Shown: one piece after another, positions 44,801 through 54,357 of the stretch
Layout of the letters: every line of letters begins with the position of its first letter
How positions within the stretch are numbered: position 1 is the first letter of the stretch
DNA from: Bradyrhizobium_A sp052115025
GTDB taxonomy: Bacteria; Pseudomonadota; Alphaproteobacteria; Rhizobiales; Xanthobacteraceae
Length of the DNA stretch: 64,000 bases
Assembly (NCBI RefSeq): GCF_052115025.1
Contig: NZ_JBFRFW010000022.1
Location: 24,854-88,853 of the forward strand
Direction of reading: 5' to 3'
The notes under the pieces: model-generated
Database searches by the model: none
Told to the model about the DNA's origin: nothing
What the model saw: only the letters and a program-made list of their open reading frames with translations
Program-made: the position numbers and the translations under genes

Positions 44801-45835
44801 TCAAGCCGCCTTCTTCTTGGCGGTGATCAGCTTGCGGTTGATCAGCACCTCGGCGATCTGCACCGCATTCAGCGCCGCGCCCTTGCGCAGGTTGTCGGAC
44901 ACGCACCAGAACGACAGGCCGTTCTCGACCGTCGCGTCGGCGCGAATGCGGCTGATGTAGGTGGCGTCCTCGCCCGCCGCTTCATATGGCGTGACGTAGC
45001 CACCCGGCTCGTGCTTGTCGATGACGAGACAGCCCGGCGCGTTGCGCAGGATGTTGCGCGCCTCGTCCGGCGTGATCGGGTTTGCGAACTCGACCGTCAC
45101 CGCTTCCGAGTGGCCGACGAACACCGGCACGCGCACGCAGGTGGCGGTGAGCTTGATCTTCGGGTCGAGAATCTTCTTGGTCTCGACCATCATCTTCCAC
45201 TCTTCCTTCGTGTAGCCGTCTTCCATGAAGACGTCGATCTCGGGAATGACGTTGAAGGCGATGCGCTTGGGGAACTTCTTGGTGATGAGCTCGTCGGTGG
45301 TGTAGACGGCCTTGGTCTGCGAGAACAGCTCGTCCATCGCATCCTTGCCGGCGCCCGACACCGACTGGTAGGTCGACACCACGACGCGGGTGATGGTCGC
45401 CTTCTCGTGCAGCGGCTTCAGCGCCACCACGAGCTGTGCAGTCGAGCAGTTCGGGTTGGCGATGATGTGCTTCTTGGTGAAGCCCGCCGCCGCGTCGGCG
45501 TTGACCTCCGGCACGACCAGCGGCACGTCCGGATCCATGCGGAACGCCGAGGAGTTATCGATGACGACAGCGCCGGCGGCGCCGATCTTCGGCGACCATT
45601 CCTTGGACACACTGCCGCCCGCCGACATCAGGCAGATGTCGACATCGCTGAAATCGAAATTCTCGAGCGCCTTGACCTTGAGGGTCTTGTCACCGAACGA
45701 AACCTCGGTGCCCTGGCTGCGCCGGGACGCCAGCGCCACCACCTCGTCGGCCGGGAAGCTGCGTTCGGACAGGATGTCGAGCATCTCGCGGCCCACATTG
45801 CCGGTCGCGCCCACCACTGCAACCTTGTAACCCAT
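44801..45835 (-). CDS. asd: Aspartate-semialdehyde dehydrogenase
   Basis: NADP enzyme of 344 residues that makes aspartate semialdehyde for lysine/DAP, threonine and methionine synthesis. VVGATGNVGREMLDIL is the cofactor loop. The catalytic Cys 130 is in IIANPNCSTAQLVVAL. YQSVSGAGKDAMDEL and RVPVFVGHSEAVTVEF are further family blocks. Feeds the DapF pathway encoded at 25073. Confidence 0.97.
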   Translation of the reverse strand: MGYKVAVVGATGNVGREMLDILSERSFPADEVVALASRRSQGTEVSFGDKTLKVKALENFDFSDVDICLMSAGGSVSKEWSPKIGAAGAVVIDNSSAFRMDPDVPLVVPEVNADAAAGFTKKHIIANPNCSTAQLVVALKPLHEKATITRVVVSTYQSVSGAGKDAMDELFSQTKAVYTTDELITKKFPKRIAFNVIPEIDVFMEDGYTKEEWKMMVETKKILDPKIKLTATCVRVPVFVGHSEAVTVEFANPITPDEARNILRNAPGCLVIDKHEPGGYVTPYEAAGEDATYISRIRADATVENGLSFWCVSDNLRKGAALNAVQIAEVLINRKLITAKKKAA

Positions 45836-46021
45836 CGTTCACTCTCCGCTCAAAAATGCTTTCGTCCGCGCATGGCGGATAACGGAAGCGATGGCGCTTC
45901 TATGCGAGAAACGCCTTTATGACAACGCTCGCGCCGGCGGTCAGGCCTCTCCACCCGGAACCCGGCGCTGGATCGTGGTCGACCGCCAGGCCTCGTCCGT
46001 CGAACAGATAGCTCCGCAGCT

Positions 46022-46465
46022 ATGCGCCAGACCCGCCCTGATCAACCCTCTCGTTCCGCCGACTGGCGATGGGCGCTGCGCAGCGCCGCCCGGGGTGCCG
46101 GGACTGCCGCGGCGGCGATCGCAACCTACCTGTGCGGCCTTGCCGCCCTCGCCCTGATCGGCGCCCTGGTGCTCGCGGCCGTTCCGCCCGACGTCTCAGC
46201 TCTTGTCGATTCGATCGACAAAACAATCGCTTATACCGACGCTGGAGCGCTGGGCAGCGGCGACGCCAGCCGCGCTGACCCGGCCGCGCCGGAGACCACC
46301 GGCTCCATCGCCGCACCGGATACCGCCCAGCGCGCCAGTGCGCCCTCCGGTCCACCCTGCCGCGGGTACTTCGCCGCACAGGATGATTCGGCGTGCGGCG
46401 CGATGACCGCCCGCACCGGGACCACCACGGCCGGCGACGCGCCGCAATTGCGCGGCCGTCTGTGA
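46022..46465 (+). CDS. Hypothetical single-pass membrane protein
   Basis: Possible protein of 147 residues: a basic N-terminus, one long hydrophobic helix (GTAAAAIATYLCGLAALALIGALVLAAV, about residues 27-54), then a hydrophilic Ala/Thr/Ser-rich domain with two cysteines (PPCRGYF, DSACGAM). It would be anchored with the C-terminal part outside. No family recognised and the ribosome site is weak, so existence is moderately likely only. Confidence 0.45.
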   Translation: MRQTRPDQPSRSADWRWALRSAARGAGTAAAAIATYLCGLAALALIGALVLAAVPPDVSALVDSIDKTIAYTDAGALGSGDASRADPAAPETTGSIAAPDTAQRASAPSGPPCRGYFAAQDDSACGAMTARTGTTTAGDAPQLRGRL

Positions 46466-46609
46466 CGCTTTTGCGCTAACGGCTTGCCCGGCATGGCACA
46501 TTACGGGGCCGATCCGACCATTATTGTCGACGGGTGTGGCCCGATTCACCTTGTGGCCGCAACCACCGGGCGGCTAAAATGCAACCACATTCGGAATCCC
46601 GATGAGGAC

Positions 46610-46981
46610 ATGATGACTTTGAAATTCCTGAGCCGCTCTGTTCTGGGACTCGGCGTCGCCGCCGCCGTTGTCGCCACGGCGCTCGCGACACAAGAGGCCG
46701 ACGCGGCCACCAAGCGCCGCCATCCGGCGGTATCGCGTTCATCGGTCAGCTATTCGTACCAGGCCGGTCCCCGTACCCGCATCTACGTGACCAAGCGCTC
46801 CTGGCTCGATGCCGGCACCGAGGTGCTGCCGGGCGAGCGCAAGTACAACGACTATGCCACCGGCGGTCCGAACAGCTTCGAGCATCTCGACCGCCTGAAC
46901 TCGCACATGGACTTCCGCCGGTCCCCGCTCAGCACCCCGGCCGACGCCGGCGGCTATCCGACCGGCTTCCCGCTGTACTGA
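46610..46981 (+). CDS. Small secreted hypothetical protein
   Basis: Protein of about 123 residues. A signal peptide (MMTLKFLSRSVLGLGVAAAVVATALATQEADA) is followed by a short conserved-looking segment: SYQAGPRTRIYVTKRSWLDAGTEVLPGERKYNDYATGGPNSFEHLDRLN, then a Pro/Gly tail ending PTGFPLY. GATGAGGAC precedes the double ATG (46610 or 46613). I recall similar 'RTRIYV...RSFLDPGTEVLPG' proteins from Bradyrhizobium relatives but know no function. Confidence 0.65.
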   Translation: MMTLKFLSRSVLGLGVAAAVVATALATQEADAATKRRHPAVSRSSVSYSYQAGPRTRIYVTKRSWLDAGTEVLPGERKYNDYATGGPNSFEHLDRLNSHMDFRRSPLSTPADAGGYPTGFPLY

Positions 46982-47024
46982 CCGGCGGCGAGCTCCGCGT
47001 CGCCGCTCCATCGGATCCGAACAG

Positions 47025-47060
47025 CAAAATGCCCGGCGCGAGCCGGGCATTTTCTTTTTC
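47025..47060. terminator. Bidirectional terminator before leuB
   Basis: AAAATGCCCGGC and GCCGGGCATTTT pair around a 4-base centre and are followed by CTTTTT on the plus strand. It serves the small secreted gene and convergent leuB. Confidence 0.85.
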
Positions 47061-47082
47061 AGATCAGGGCCTTAGCCTGTGT

Positions 47083-48195
47083 TCAGGCGTGCAGGGCCGC
47101 GAGTTCACTAACGATCGCCTCGCCCATCTGCGAGGTCGAGACCACCGTGGAGCCTTCCGACTTGATGTCGCCGGTGCGCAGGCCCTTGGCCAGCACCGCG
47201 GCGATCGCCTCGTCGAGCTTGTCGGCGAGCGCGCCGAGATCGAGCGAGTAGCGCAGCGCCATCCCGAACGACGCCAGCATCGCGATCGGATTGGCCGCGC
47301 CCTGGCCGGCGATGTCTGGCGCCGAGCCGTGCACCGGCTCGTACAGCGCCTTGCGCTTTGCGGTCTTGGCATCGACCTCGCCGAGCGAGGCCGACGGCAG
47401 CATGCCGAGCGATCCCGTCAGCATCGCCGCGATGTCGGACAACAGGTCGCCGAACAGGTTGTCGGTGACGATGACGTCGAACTGCTTGGGGTTGCGCACG
47501 AGCTGCATGCCGCCGGAATCGGCGAGCTGGTGCTCGAGCTGCACGTCCTTGTACTCGCGCTGGTGCACTTGGGTCACGACCTCGTTCCAGAGCACGCCCG
47601 ACTTCATGACGTTGCGCTTTTCCATCGAGGTCAGCTTGTTGCGGCGCTTGCGCGCGAGGTCGAACGCGACACGGGCGATGCGCTCGATCTCGTAGGTGTC
47701 GTAGACCTGGGTATCGATGGCGCGCTTCTGGCCGTTGCCGAGATCGGTGATGGTCTTCGGCTCGCCGAAATACACGCCGCCGGTCAGCTCGCGCACGATC
47801 ATGATGTCGAGACCCTCGACGACCTCGCGACGCAGGCTGGAGGATTCGGCGAGCGCCGGATAGCAGATCGCCGGGCGCAGGTTGGCGAACAGGCCGAGAT
47901 CCTTGCGCAGCCGCAGCAGGCCGGCCTCGGGCCGCACCTCGTAGGGCACGCTGTCCCACTTCGGACCGCCGACGGCACCGAAGATCACCGCATCGGAGGC
48001 CTGCGCCAGCGCCATGGTGGCATCCGTGATGGAGACCTTGTCGGCGTCGTAGCTCGAGCCGCCGACCAGCCCCGTCTCGGTGGTGAACGACGCGATGCCC
48101 TGCGCGTTCAGCCAGTCGATCAGGCGTTTCACCTCCGCCATGACCTCCGGACCGATGCCGTCGCCGGGGAGAAGGAGCAGCTTGTGGGTCGCCAT
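47083..48195 (-). CDS. leuB: 3-isopropylmalate dehydrogenase
   Basis: NAD-dependent decarboxylating dehydrogenase of 370 residues, third step of leucine synthesis. LLLLPGDGIGPEVMAEVKRL, GAVGGPKWDSVP, ENL-type region LRPAICYPAL, DIMIVRELTGGVYFGEPK, VTDNLFGDLLSDIAAML and the NAD site EPVHGSAPDIAGQGAANPIAM are all present. The start is ATG 48195 (MATHKLLLLPG). Distant from leuC/leuD but in the same neighbourhood. Confidence 0.97.
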   Translation of the reverse strand: MATHKLLLLPGDGIGPEVMAEVKRLIDWLNAQGIASFTTETGLVGGSSYDADKVSITDATMALAQASDAVIFGAVGGPKWDSVPYEVRPEAGLLRLRKDLGLFANLRPAICYPALAESSSLRREVVEGLDIMIVRELTGGVYFGEPKTITDLGNGQKRAIDTQVYDTYEIERIARVAFDLARKRRNKLTSMEKRNVMKSGVLWNEVVTQVHQREYKDVQLEHQLADSGGMQLVRNPKQFDVIVTDNLFGDLLSDIAAMLTGSLGMLPSASLGEVDAKTAKRKALYEPVHGSAPDIAGQGAANPIAMLASFGMALRYSLDLGALADKLDEAIAAVLAKGLRTGDIKSEGSTVVSTSQMGEAIVSELAALHA

Positions 48196-48324
48196 GGAAT
48201 GCCTCGACTTGTACCGGGTGGAACGGGAAAATCGCGGTCTTGCTAGAGCCCTGTTGCTGGTTTTGCAAGACACCATTGCCGCAGCCCCCGCTTGCGGAAC
48301 CGACCCGGCTCGCCTCCTATAAGG

Positions 48325-49530
48325 GTGGGAGTCGACGCCTTGCTGGAAAAATCATCGCTGACCGCGCTGCCCCATCCGGCGCGCACCATCCTGGTGCTGG
48401 CGCTCGCGCCGGCGATCGGGCTCGGCATCGGCCGCTTCGCCTATGCGCTGGTGCTGCCCGACATGCGCGACAGCCTCGGCTGGAGCTATTCCGCCGCCGG
48501 CTTCATGAACACCATGAACGCGGCCGGCTATCTCGCCGGCGCGCTCGGCGCGGCGCGGTTCGCGCGCCGGGTCGGGCTGTTCGGCGCCGCCTGGATCGGC
48601 ACGCTGGCCTGTGTGATCTCGCTGGCGCTGTGTGCGGCGAGCGCGAACTTCGCCGTGCTGAGCGTGGCGCGGCTGCTCGCCGGTGCCGGCGCCGCGGTGT
48701 CGTTCGTCGGCGGCGGTGCGCTCGGCGCTGTCATCGCCCAGTCGCAGCCGGCACGGGCTTCGCTGCTGCTCGGGCTGTTCTACACCGGCCCCGCGCTCGG
48801 CATCGTGCTGTCGGGCCTCGTGGCGCCATTCCTGCTGCAAGGCTTTGGACCCGGCTCGTGGTGGATCGTGTGGGCGGCGCTCGCCGCGATCTCCGCAGTG
48901 CTTGCGCTGGTGCTGCGGCTCAACCCGATCGAGTCGCCGCCGCCGGCCGCCAACGCCCATGCGATCCGGATCGCCATCCTCCCGATCCTGATCTACCTCG
49001 CCGGCTATTTCTGCTTCGGCGCCGGCTACATCGCCTACATGACCTTCATGATCGCCTATGTTCGCGATGCCGGTGGCGGCGCACTGGCGCAGAGCGCGTT
49101 CTGGTGCCTGATCGGCGGCGCGGCCTTCGCTTCGCCCTGGATCTGGCGCGGCCTGCTGGCGCGCGGCGCGAGCGGCATGAGCACCGCGATCCTGATCGGC
49201 GTCACCATGGTCGGCGCAGCGCTGCCCCTGATCTGGCACACGCCCGTGGCGCTGGCGCTGTCGGCTCTGGTGTTCGGCAACGCTTTTTTCGCCGTGGTCA
49301 GCGCCACCACCGCGTTCGTGCGGTTCAACTATGCGACCGACGCCTGGCCCAATGCGATCGCCGTCGTCACCATCGCCTTCAGCCTCGGCCAGACGCTGGG
49401 CCCGATGGTGACCGGGGCGATCAGCGATGCGATCGGCAGCCTCGGCTCGGCGCTGATCGTCTCGGCGCTGACGCTCGCCATCGGCGCCATCGCCTGCACC
49501 TTCCAGCGCCGGCTGCCGCCGGCGCATTGA
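48325..49530 (+). CDS. MFS transporter, YbfB/YjiJ family
   Basis: Permease of about 401 residues with twelve hydrophobic segments. LALAPAIGLGIGRFAYALVLPDMRDSLGWSYSAAGFMNTMNAAGYLAGAL is the typical YbfB/YjiJ-family opening, and GPGSWWIVWAALAAIS lies mid-protein. Substrate unknown. I chose GTG 48325 (preceded by AAGG); an in-frame TTG at 48292 is an alternative. The stop lies six bases from the convergent RND gene's stop. Confidence 0.83.
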   Translation: MGVDALLEKSSLTALPHPARTILVLALAPAIGLGIGRFAYALVLPDMRDSLGWSYSAAGFMNTMNAAGYLAGALGAARFARRVGLFGAAWIGTLACVISLALCAASANFAVLSVARLLAGAGAAVSFVGGGALGAVIAQSQPARASLLLGLFYTGPALGIVLSGLVAPFLLQGFGPGSWWIVWAALAAISAVLALVLRLNPIESPPPAANAHAIRIAILPILIYLAGYFCFGAGYIAYMTFMIAYVRDAGGGALAQSAFWCLIGGAAFASPWIWRGLLARGASGMSTAILIGVTMVGAALPLIWHTPVALALSALVFGNAFFAVVSATTAFVRFNYATDAWPNAIAVVTIAFSLGQTLGPMVTGAISDAIGSLGSALIVSALTLAIGAIACTFQRRLPPAH

Positions 49531-49536
49531 GCACGA

Positions 49537-52500
49537 TCACGACGCCCGGGCGCCGCGCAGCAAGCGCCACCAGCTGCGGCGCGGCGTTTCGGTGGCGGCG
49601 GCATCGGTCCCGGAGCGGCTGAAGAACGACTGCACCGCGACGAAGAACACGGGCACCATCAGCAGCGCCAGCATCACCACCGCGATCATGCCGCCCATCA
49701 CGCCGGTACCGAGCGCCTGCTGGCTCTTGGCGCCGGCACCGCTGGCGATCACCATCGGCAGCACGCCGCAGACGAAGGCGAGACCGGTCATCAGGATCGG
49801 CCGGAAGCGCAGCCGGCAGGCCTCGAGCGTCGCCTCGCGCAGCGAGCGGCCCTGCGTCCGCAGATCCCTGGCGAACTCGATGATCAGGATGGCGTCCTTG
49901 GCGGCGAGACCGATGATGGTGACGAGGCCGACGGTGAAATAGACGTCGTTGGGCAGGCCGCGCGACATCGCCGCGACCACCGCGCCGCAGATGCCGAGCG
50001 GCACGGTCATCAGCACCGCCAGCGGAATGGTCCAGCTCTCGTACAGCGCCGCAAGACACAGGAACACCACCAGCGCCGACAGCGCCAGCAGGAACGGCGC
50101 CTGCGCCCCCGACAGCTTCTCCTGCAGCGACTGGCCCGTCCACTCATAGCCGAAGCCGCGCGGCAGCTGCGCGGCGAGCTTTTCCATCTCGGCGATGGCA
50201 TCACCCGAGGTGAAGCCCGGCCGCGCCGAGCCGCTGATGCGCACCGACGGGTAGTAGTTGAAGCCGACGACCTGGGTCGGACCCACCGCCCACTTGACGG
50301 TGGCGAACGACGACAGCGGCACCAGCTCGCCGCGCGCATTGCGCACATGGTAGGCGAGGATGTCGTTCGGGTTCATGCGCCCGGCGCTGTCGGCCTGGAC
50401 GATAACCCGCTGCATGCGGCCGCGGTTCGGGAAGTCATTGACATAGTTCGAGCCGAGATTGGTCGAGATGGTCGCGTTGATGTCGGCGAACGCCACGCCG
50501 AGCGCGGCCGCCTCCTCGCGGTCGATCAGGAGCTGCACCAGCGGCGCCTCGGGCAGGCCTTCCGCATAGACATCCTGCAGGATCGGGCTGCGCTTCGCCG
50601 CCGCGAGCAGGCTGTCCTTCGCCTGCATCAGCGCGGCATAGCCTTTCTGGCCGCGGTCCTGCAGGCGGAAGCTGAAGCCCGAGGAATTGCCGAGGTTGTC
50701 GATCGGCGGCGGCTGCAGCGCCGAGATCTTGGCATCGCGCACCGAGGCCAGCGACGTGTTGACGTCCGCGACGATGGCGGCGGCGGAATCCTTCGGCCCG
50801 CGCTCCGACCAGTCCTTGAGGCTGACGAACGCCTGCGCGGTATTCTGGCCCTGGCCGAGGAAGCTGAAGCCGGTGAGGAAGGTGACATTGTCGATGCCGG
50901 CGCGGGTCTTGAGATACGCCTCGACCTTCTCCACCGCGCTGGCGGTGCGATTGAACGAGGAGTCCGATGGCGTCTGCACGTCGACCGTGAGGAAGCCCTG
51001 GTCGTCGATCGGCAGGAAACCGCCCGGCAGACGGATGAAGGCCAGCGTCAGGCCTGCCAGCAGCGCGACATAGACCAGCATCAGCCGGCCGGTGCGCAGG
51101 ATCGACCAGCCGACGATGCGGCCATAGCCGTCCTTCACCGCCTCGAGCCTGCGGTTGAACCAGCCGAACAGCCCGCGACGCGCATGGCCGTGGCCGGCCT
51201 CGACCGGCTTGAGCAGGGTGGCGCACAGCGCCGGCGTCAGCGACAGCGCCATCAGCGCCGAGAAGCTGATCGCCGCGACGACCGTGACCGAGAACTGGCG
51301 GTAGATGATGCCGACCGAGCCCGGGAAGAACGCCATCGGCACGAACACCGCGACCAGCACCAGGGTGATGCCGATGATGGCGCTGGTGATCTGCGTCATG
51401 GCCTTGCGCGTCGCCTCGCGCGGCGGCAGCCCCTCCTCCGCCATGATGCGCTCGACGTTCTCGACGACGACGATGGCGTCGTCGACCAGGATGCCGATCG
51501 CCAGCACCATGCCGAACATGGTCAGCATGTTGATGGAGTAGCCGAACAGCAGCAGCGTGGTGCAGGTGCCGAGCAGCGCCACCGGCACCACGATGGTGGG
51601 AATGAGGGTGTAGCGGAAGTTCTGCAGGAACAGGAACATCACCACGAACACCAGCACCACCGCCTCGATCAGGGTCTGCACGACCTTGCTGATCGACGCC
51701 TTCACCACCGGGGTGATGTTGTAGGGAATGTCATAGGTGATGTTGGCCGGAAAGAACTTCGACAGTTCCTTCATCTTGGCCTCGACCGCATTTGCGGTGG
51801 CGAGCGCGTTGCCGGTCGGCGCCAGCAGCACCGACAGGCCGGCGCTCGGCTTGCCGTCCTGACGCGTCGTGAACTGGTAGCCCATGCCGCCGACCTCGAC
51901 GCGGGCGACGTCGCGCAGCCGCACCGTCGAGCCGTCGGGATTGGCGCGCAGCACGATGGCGCCGAACTCCTCGGGCGAGGCGAGCTGGCCCTTCACCAGC
52001 ACCAGGGCGGAGATCTGCTGATCCCGGCGGCTCGGCTCGGCGCCGATGCTGCCGGACGCGACCTGGGCGTTCTGCGCCGAGATCGCCCTGGTGACATCGT
52101 CGGCGGTCAGGTTGTAGCCGACGAGCTTGGCCGCATCGAGCCAGATGCGCAGCGAGCGCTCGGTGGAGTACAGCGTGGCGCGGCCGACGCCGGGAATACG
52201 GCGGATTTCACCGAGCACGTTGCGGATCATGAAATCGCCGAGGCCGACCTCGTTGAGGCTGCCGTCGGTCGACTGCAGGGTGATGATCTGCAGCACCGCG
52301 CTCGACGCCTCTTCCACCAGGATGCCCTGCTGGATCACGGCACGCGGCAGCCGCGCCTCGACGCGCTTGATGCGGTTCTGCACCTCGACCGAGGCGAGGC
52401 TGGAATCGGTGCCAGGCACGAAGTTGGCGGTGATCTCGACCTGTCCCAGCGAATCGCTGGTCGATTCGAAATTCAGGATGCCGGAGGCACCGTTGAGCTC

Positions 52501-52701
52501 CTCCTCGATCAGCCGCGTCACGCTGTTGTAGAGCTCCTCCGGCGATGCGCCGGGATAGCTGGTCGAGACCGAAATCGAGGGCGGCGCGATGATCGGATAC
52601 TGCGCGACCGCCAGGAACGGGATCGAAATCGCCCCGATCAGACAGATGAACAGCGCAACCACCCAGGCGAAGATCGGGCGGTCGATGAAAAACGCGGGCA
52701 T
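49537..52701 (-). CDS. RND efflux pump inner-membrane subunit (HAE1/AcrB-like)
   Basis: Proton-driven multidrug pump of 1054 residues, full length. The opening MPAFFIDRPIFAWVVALFICLIGAISI is typical. TM4 carries the proton-relay Asp pair in MVLAIGILVDDAIVVVENVERI (about residue 405). The porter domain has FVPGTDSSLASVEVQNRIKRVEARLP. The C-terminal half repeats the fold (VGLVTIIGLAAKDAILIIEFARDL). Partner adaptor lies just upstream at 52813 on the same strand. No TolC-like outer-membrane channel and no dedicated regulator are adjacent, so it presumably uses a channel encoded elsewhere. Confidence 0.95.
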   Translation of the reverse strand: MPAFFIDRPIFAWVVALFICLIGAISIPFLAVAQYPIIAPPSISVSTSYPGASPEELYNSVTRLIEEELNGASGILNFESTSDSLGQVEITANFVPGTDSSLASVEVQNRIKRVEARLPRAVIQQGILVEEASSAVLQIITLQSTDGSLNEVGLGDFMIRNVLGEIRRIPGVGRATLYSTERSLRIWLDAAKLVGYNLTADDVTRAISAQNAQVASGSIGAEPSRRDQQISALVLVKGQLASPEEFGAIVLRANPDGSTVRLRDVARVEVGGMGYQFTTRQDGKPSAGLSVLLAPTGNALATANAVEAKMKELSKFFPANITYDIPYNITPVVKASISKVVQTLIEAVVLVFVVMFLFLQNFRYTLIPTIVVPVALLGTCTTLLLFGYSINMLTMFGMVLAIGILVDDAIVVVENVERIMAEEGLPPREATRKAMTQITSAIIGITLVLVAVFVPMAFFPGSVGIIYRQFSVTVVAAISFSALMALSLTPALCATLLKPVEAGHGHARRGLFGWFNRRLEAVKDGYGRIVGWSILRTGRLMLVYVALLAGLTLAFIRLPGGFLPIDDQGFLTVDVQTPSDSSFNRTASAVEKVEAYLKTRAGIDNVTFLTGFSFLGQGQNTAQAFVSLKDWSERGPKDSAAAIVADVNTSLASVRDAKISALQPPPIDNLGNSSGFSFRLQDRGQKGYAALMQAKDSLLAAAKRSPILQDVYAEGLPEAPLVQLLIDREEAAALGVAFADINATISTNLGSNYVNDFPNRGRMQRVIVQADSAGRMNPNDILAYHVRNARGELVPLSSFATVKWAVGPTQVVGFNYYPSVRISGSARPGFTSGDAIAEMEKLAAQLPRGFGYEWTGQSLQEKLSGAQAPFLLALSALVVFLCLAALYESWTIPLAVLMTVPLGICGAVVAAMSRGLPNDVYFTVGLVTIIGLAAKDAILIIEFARDLRTQGRSLREATLEACRLRFRPILMTGLAFVCGVLPMVIASGAGAKSQQALGTGVMGGMIAVVMLALLMVPVFFVAVQSFFSRSGTDAAATETPRRSWWRLLRGARAS

Positions 52702-52812
52702 GAACAGGTTCCTCGAAACCGGGATGGCGTTGACGTCAGGTCACTTCAATCGCGGGCACACGGCCGCGCGCCGGGCGCGGCACGCGTCCGGCGGACGACA
52801 CGGCTGCAAACA

Positions 52813-54036
52813 TCAATCCAGCGTGGTGCGCGGCGCCGGCGATGGCGCGTGGACGGCCGCCGCGGAGCGATGCGGGGCATCGGCCGTCTGCGCGACCTCC
52901 TTCCACGGTGCCGGCTTGACCACATCGCCGACAGCGAACTTCTGGAATCCTTCGACCACGACGCGCTGGCCGGGGGCGAGTCCTTCGGTGACCAGCCACA
53001 GGCCGTCCACCAGGTTGCCGGTGCGCACCGGCTGCGCCAGCACGCGATTGTCGTCCGTTACGACATAGACCTCGCTGCCGCCGGCACTGTTGCGCTGGAT
53101 CGCCTGCGGCGGCAGCGCGAGGGCGTCGGGATCGCGGCCCTGCTCGATCTGCACGCGGACATACATGCCCGGCAGCAGCTCATGCTTGGGATTGCTGAAT
53201 TCGCCACGCAGCGTGACCTTGCCGGTGTTGGCGTCGACCTTGGCGTCGGAGAACAGCAGCCGGCCGTCCAGCGGATATTCGGTGTCGTCGTCGAGCAACA
53301 GGCGGACCTTGGCCGCATCGGGCGCGACACGGTCGAGATCGCCGCGCTCGAAATCGCGGCGCAGGCGGTTGAGTTCGCTGACCGACTGGGTGAAATCGGC
53401 ATAGACCGAGTCGAGCTGCTGGATGGTGGCAAGGCTCGCCGCCTCGTTCTGCACCACCAGCGCGCCCTCGCTGAGCAGCGCCGCACCGATGATGCCGCTG
53501 ATCGGCGCACGGATGGTGGCATAGCCGAGGTTGAGCCGGGCGCGCGCGACGTCGGCGTTACGCCCTGCGACATCGGCCTCGGCCTGCCGCAGCGCCGCGA
53601 TCGCGGTCTCGTTGGTGGCCTGCGAGGCGGCCTGGGTGGTCGCCAGGATGCCGATGCGGCGGGCGTGCTGCGCCGCCTGCTCCTTGACCGCGTCGGCCTT
53701 GGCGAGCGCCGCTTCGGCGGCCTGCAGCTCGACCTCGAACGGCTTGGGATCGATCTGGTACAGCGCGTCGCCGGCATTGACGCGGCCGCCCTGCTGAAAG
53801 GTTCGTTCGACAATGATGCCGGACGCACGCGGGCGCACCTCGGCGACGCGCAGCGGCGCGATACGCCCGGGCAGCTCGCGGATGATGGCGCGCGGCGACG
53901 CCTTCACCGTGACGACGCTGACCTCCGGCGGCACCGGCGGCGGCGCCGACGCCACGCTGGCGTCGTTGCACCCCGCAAGCAGCACGGCAGCGCCAAGCAG
54001 CAACAGGGACGGAACAACGGGCGAGCGTCGGAGCAT
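52813..54036 (-). CDS. RND efflux periplasmic adaptor (membrane fusion lipoprotein)
   Basis: Adaptor of about 407 residues linking the RND pump to an outer-membrane channel. A lipoprotein signal (LRRSPVVPSLLLLGAAVLLAGC) ends in the lipobox LAGC. Then come the barrel-sandwich hybrid (GRIAPLRVAEVRPRASGIIVERTFQQGG), a coiled coil (residues about 95-160) and RAPISGIIGAALLSEGALV. I prefer ATG 54036 (AGGA upstream). ATG 54114 would add 26 residues, and that stretch contains a GAAC-GATT-GTTC inverted repeat more in keeping with a promoter region. Co-transcribed with the pump (gap 111 bases). Confidence 0.9.
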   Translation of the reverse strand: MLRRSPVVPSLLLLGAAVLLAGCNDASVASAPPPVPPEVSVVTVKASPRAIIRELPGRIAPLRVAEVRPRASGIIVERTFQQGGRVNAGDALYQIDPKPFEVELQAAEAALAKADAVKEQAAQHARRIGILATTQAASQATNETAIAALRQAEADVAGRNADVARARLNLGYATIRAPISGIIGAALLSEGALVVQNEAASLATIQQLDSVYADFTQSVSELNRLRRDFERGDLDRVAPDAAKVRLLLDDDTEYPLDGRLLFSDAKVDANTGKVTLRGEFSNPKHELLPGMYVRVQIEQGRDPDALALPPQAIQRNSAGGSEVYVVTDDNRVLAQPVRTGNLVDGLWLVTEGLAPGQRVVVEGFQKFAVGDVVKPAPWKEVAQTADAPHRSAAAVHAPSPAPRTTLD

Positions 54037-54295
54037 TCCTCGAGACCTTGTGATCGGAAGCGGCGGAGCGGCCGCGGGCGCATCAACCGCAGTTGATTCT
54101 GAACAATCGTTCATCGGCCTACAGTGACGCGTGGCCTTTTGCGTCGCAACATCATGAGCCGGCGACGTGATGTCGCGCGCTCATAACCGGCTCTGTCGCA
54201 AAGGTTTTCTGATGCGTTCCAACGCTCACGATTGTGTTAGCGCGAGGGAACCCAACACGCGGCGCGTACACCTGCGCCGTCCTGTCGCACAAAGC

Positions 54296-54327
54296 TGCGG
54301 CGGCCGGACGCATCCGCCCGGCCGCCG
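54296..54327 (-). terminator. Hairpin downstream of sodC
   Basis: GCGGCGGCCGG and CCGGCCGCCGC form a perfect 11-bp stem with a 10-base loop, about 30 bases past the sodC stop. On the minus strand only a short T tract (CTTTG) follows, so terminator function is plausible but not certain. Confidence 0.5.
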
Positions 54328-54357
54328 CACATGCCATTTCGCCGCAACGCGCGGCGC

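Noticed and set aside
50347..54096. A very long uninterrupted reading frame on the + strand opposite the RND pump and adaptor genes
   Set aside because: High-GC coding DNA often leaves the antisense frame open. The translation is low-complexity Arg/Ala/Asp/His with no motifs or ribosome site, while the minus-strand frames encode full-length, motif-complete proteins.
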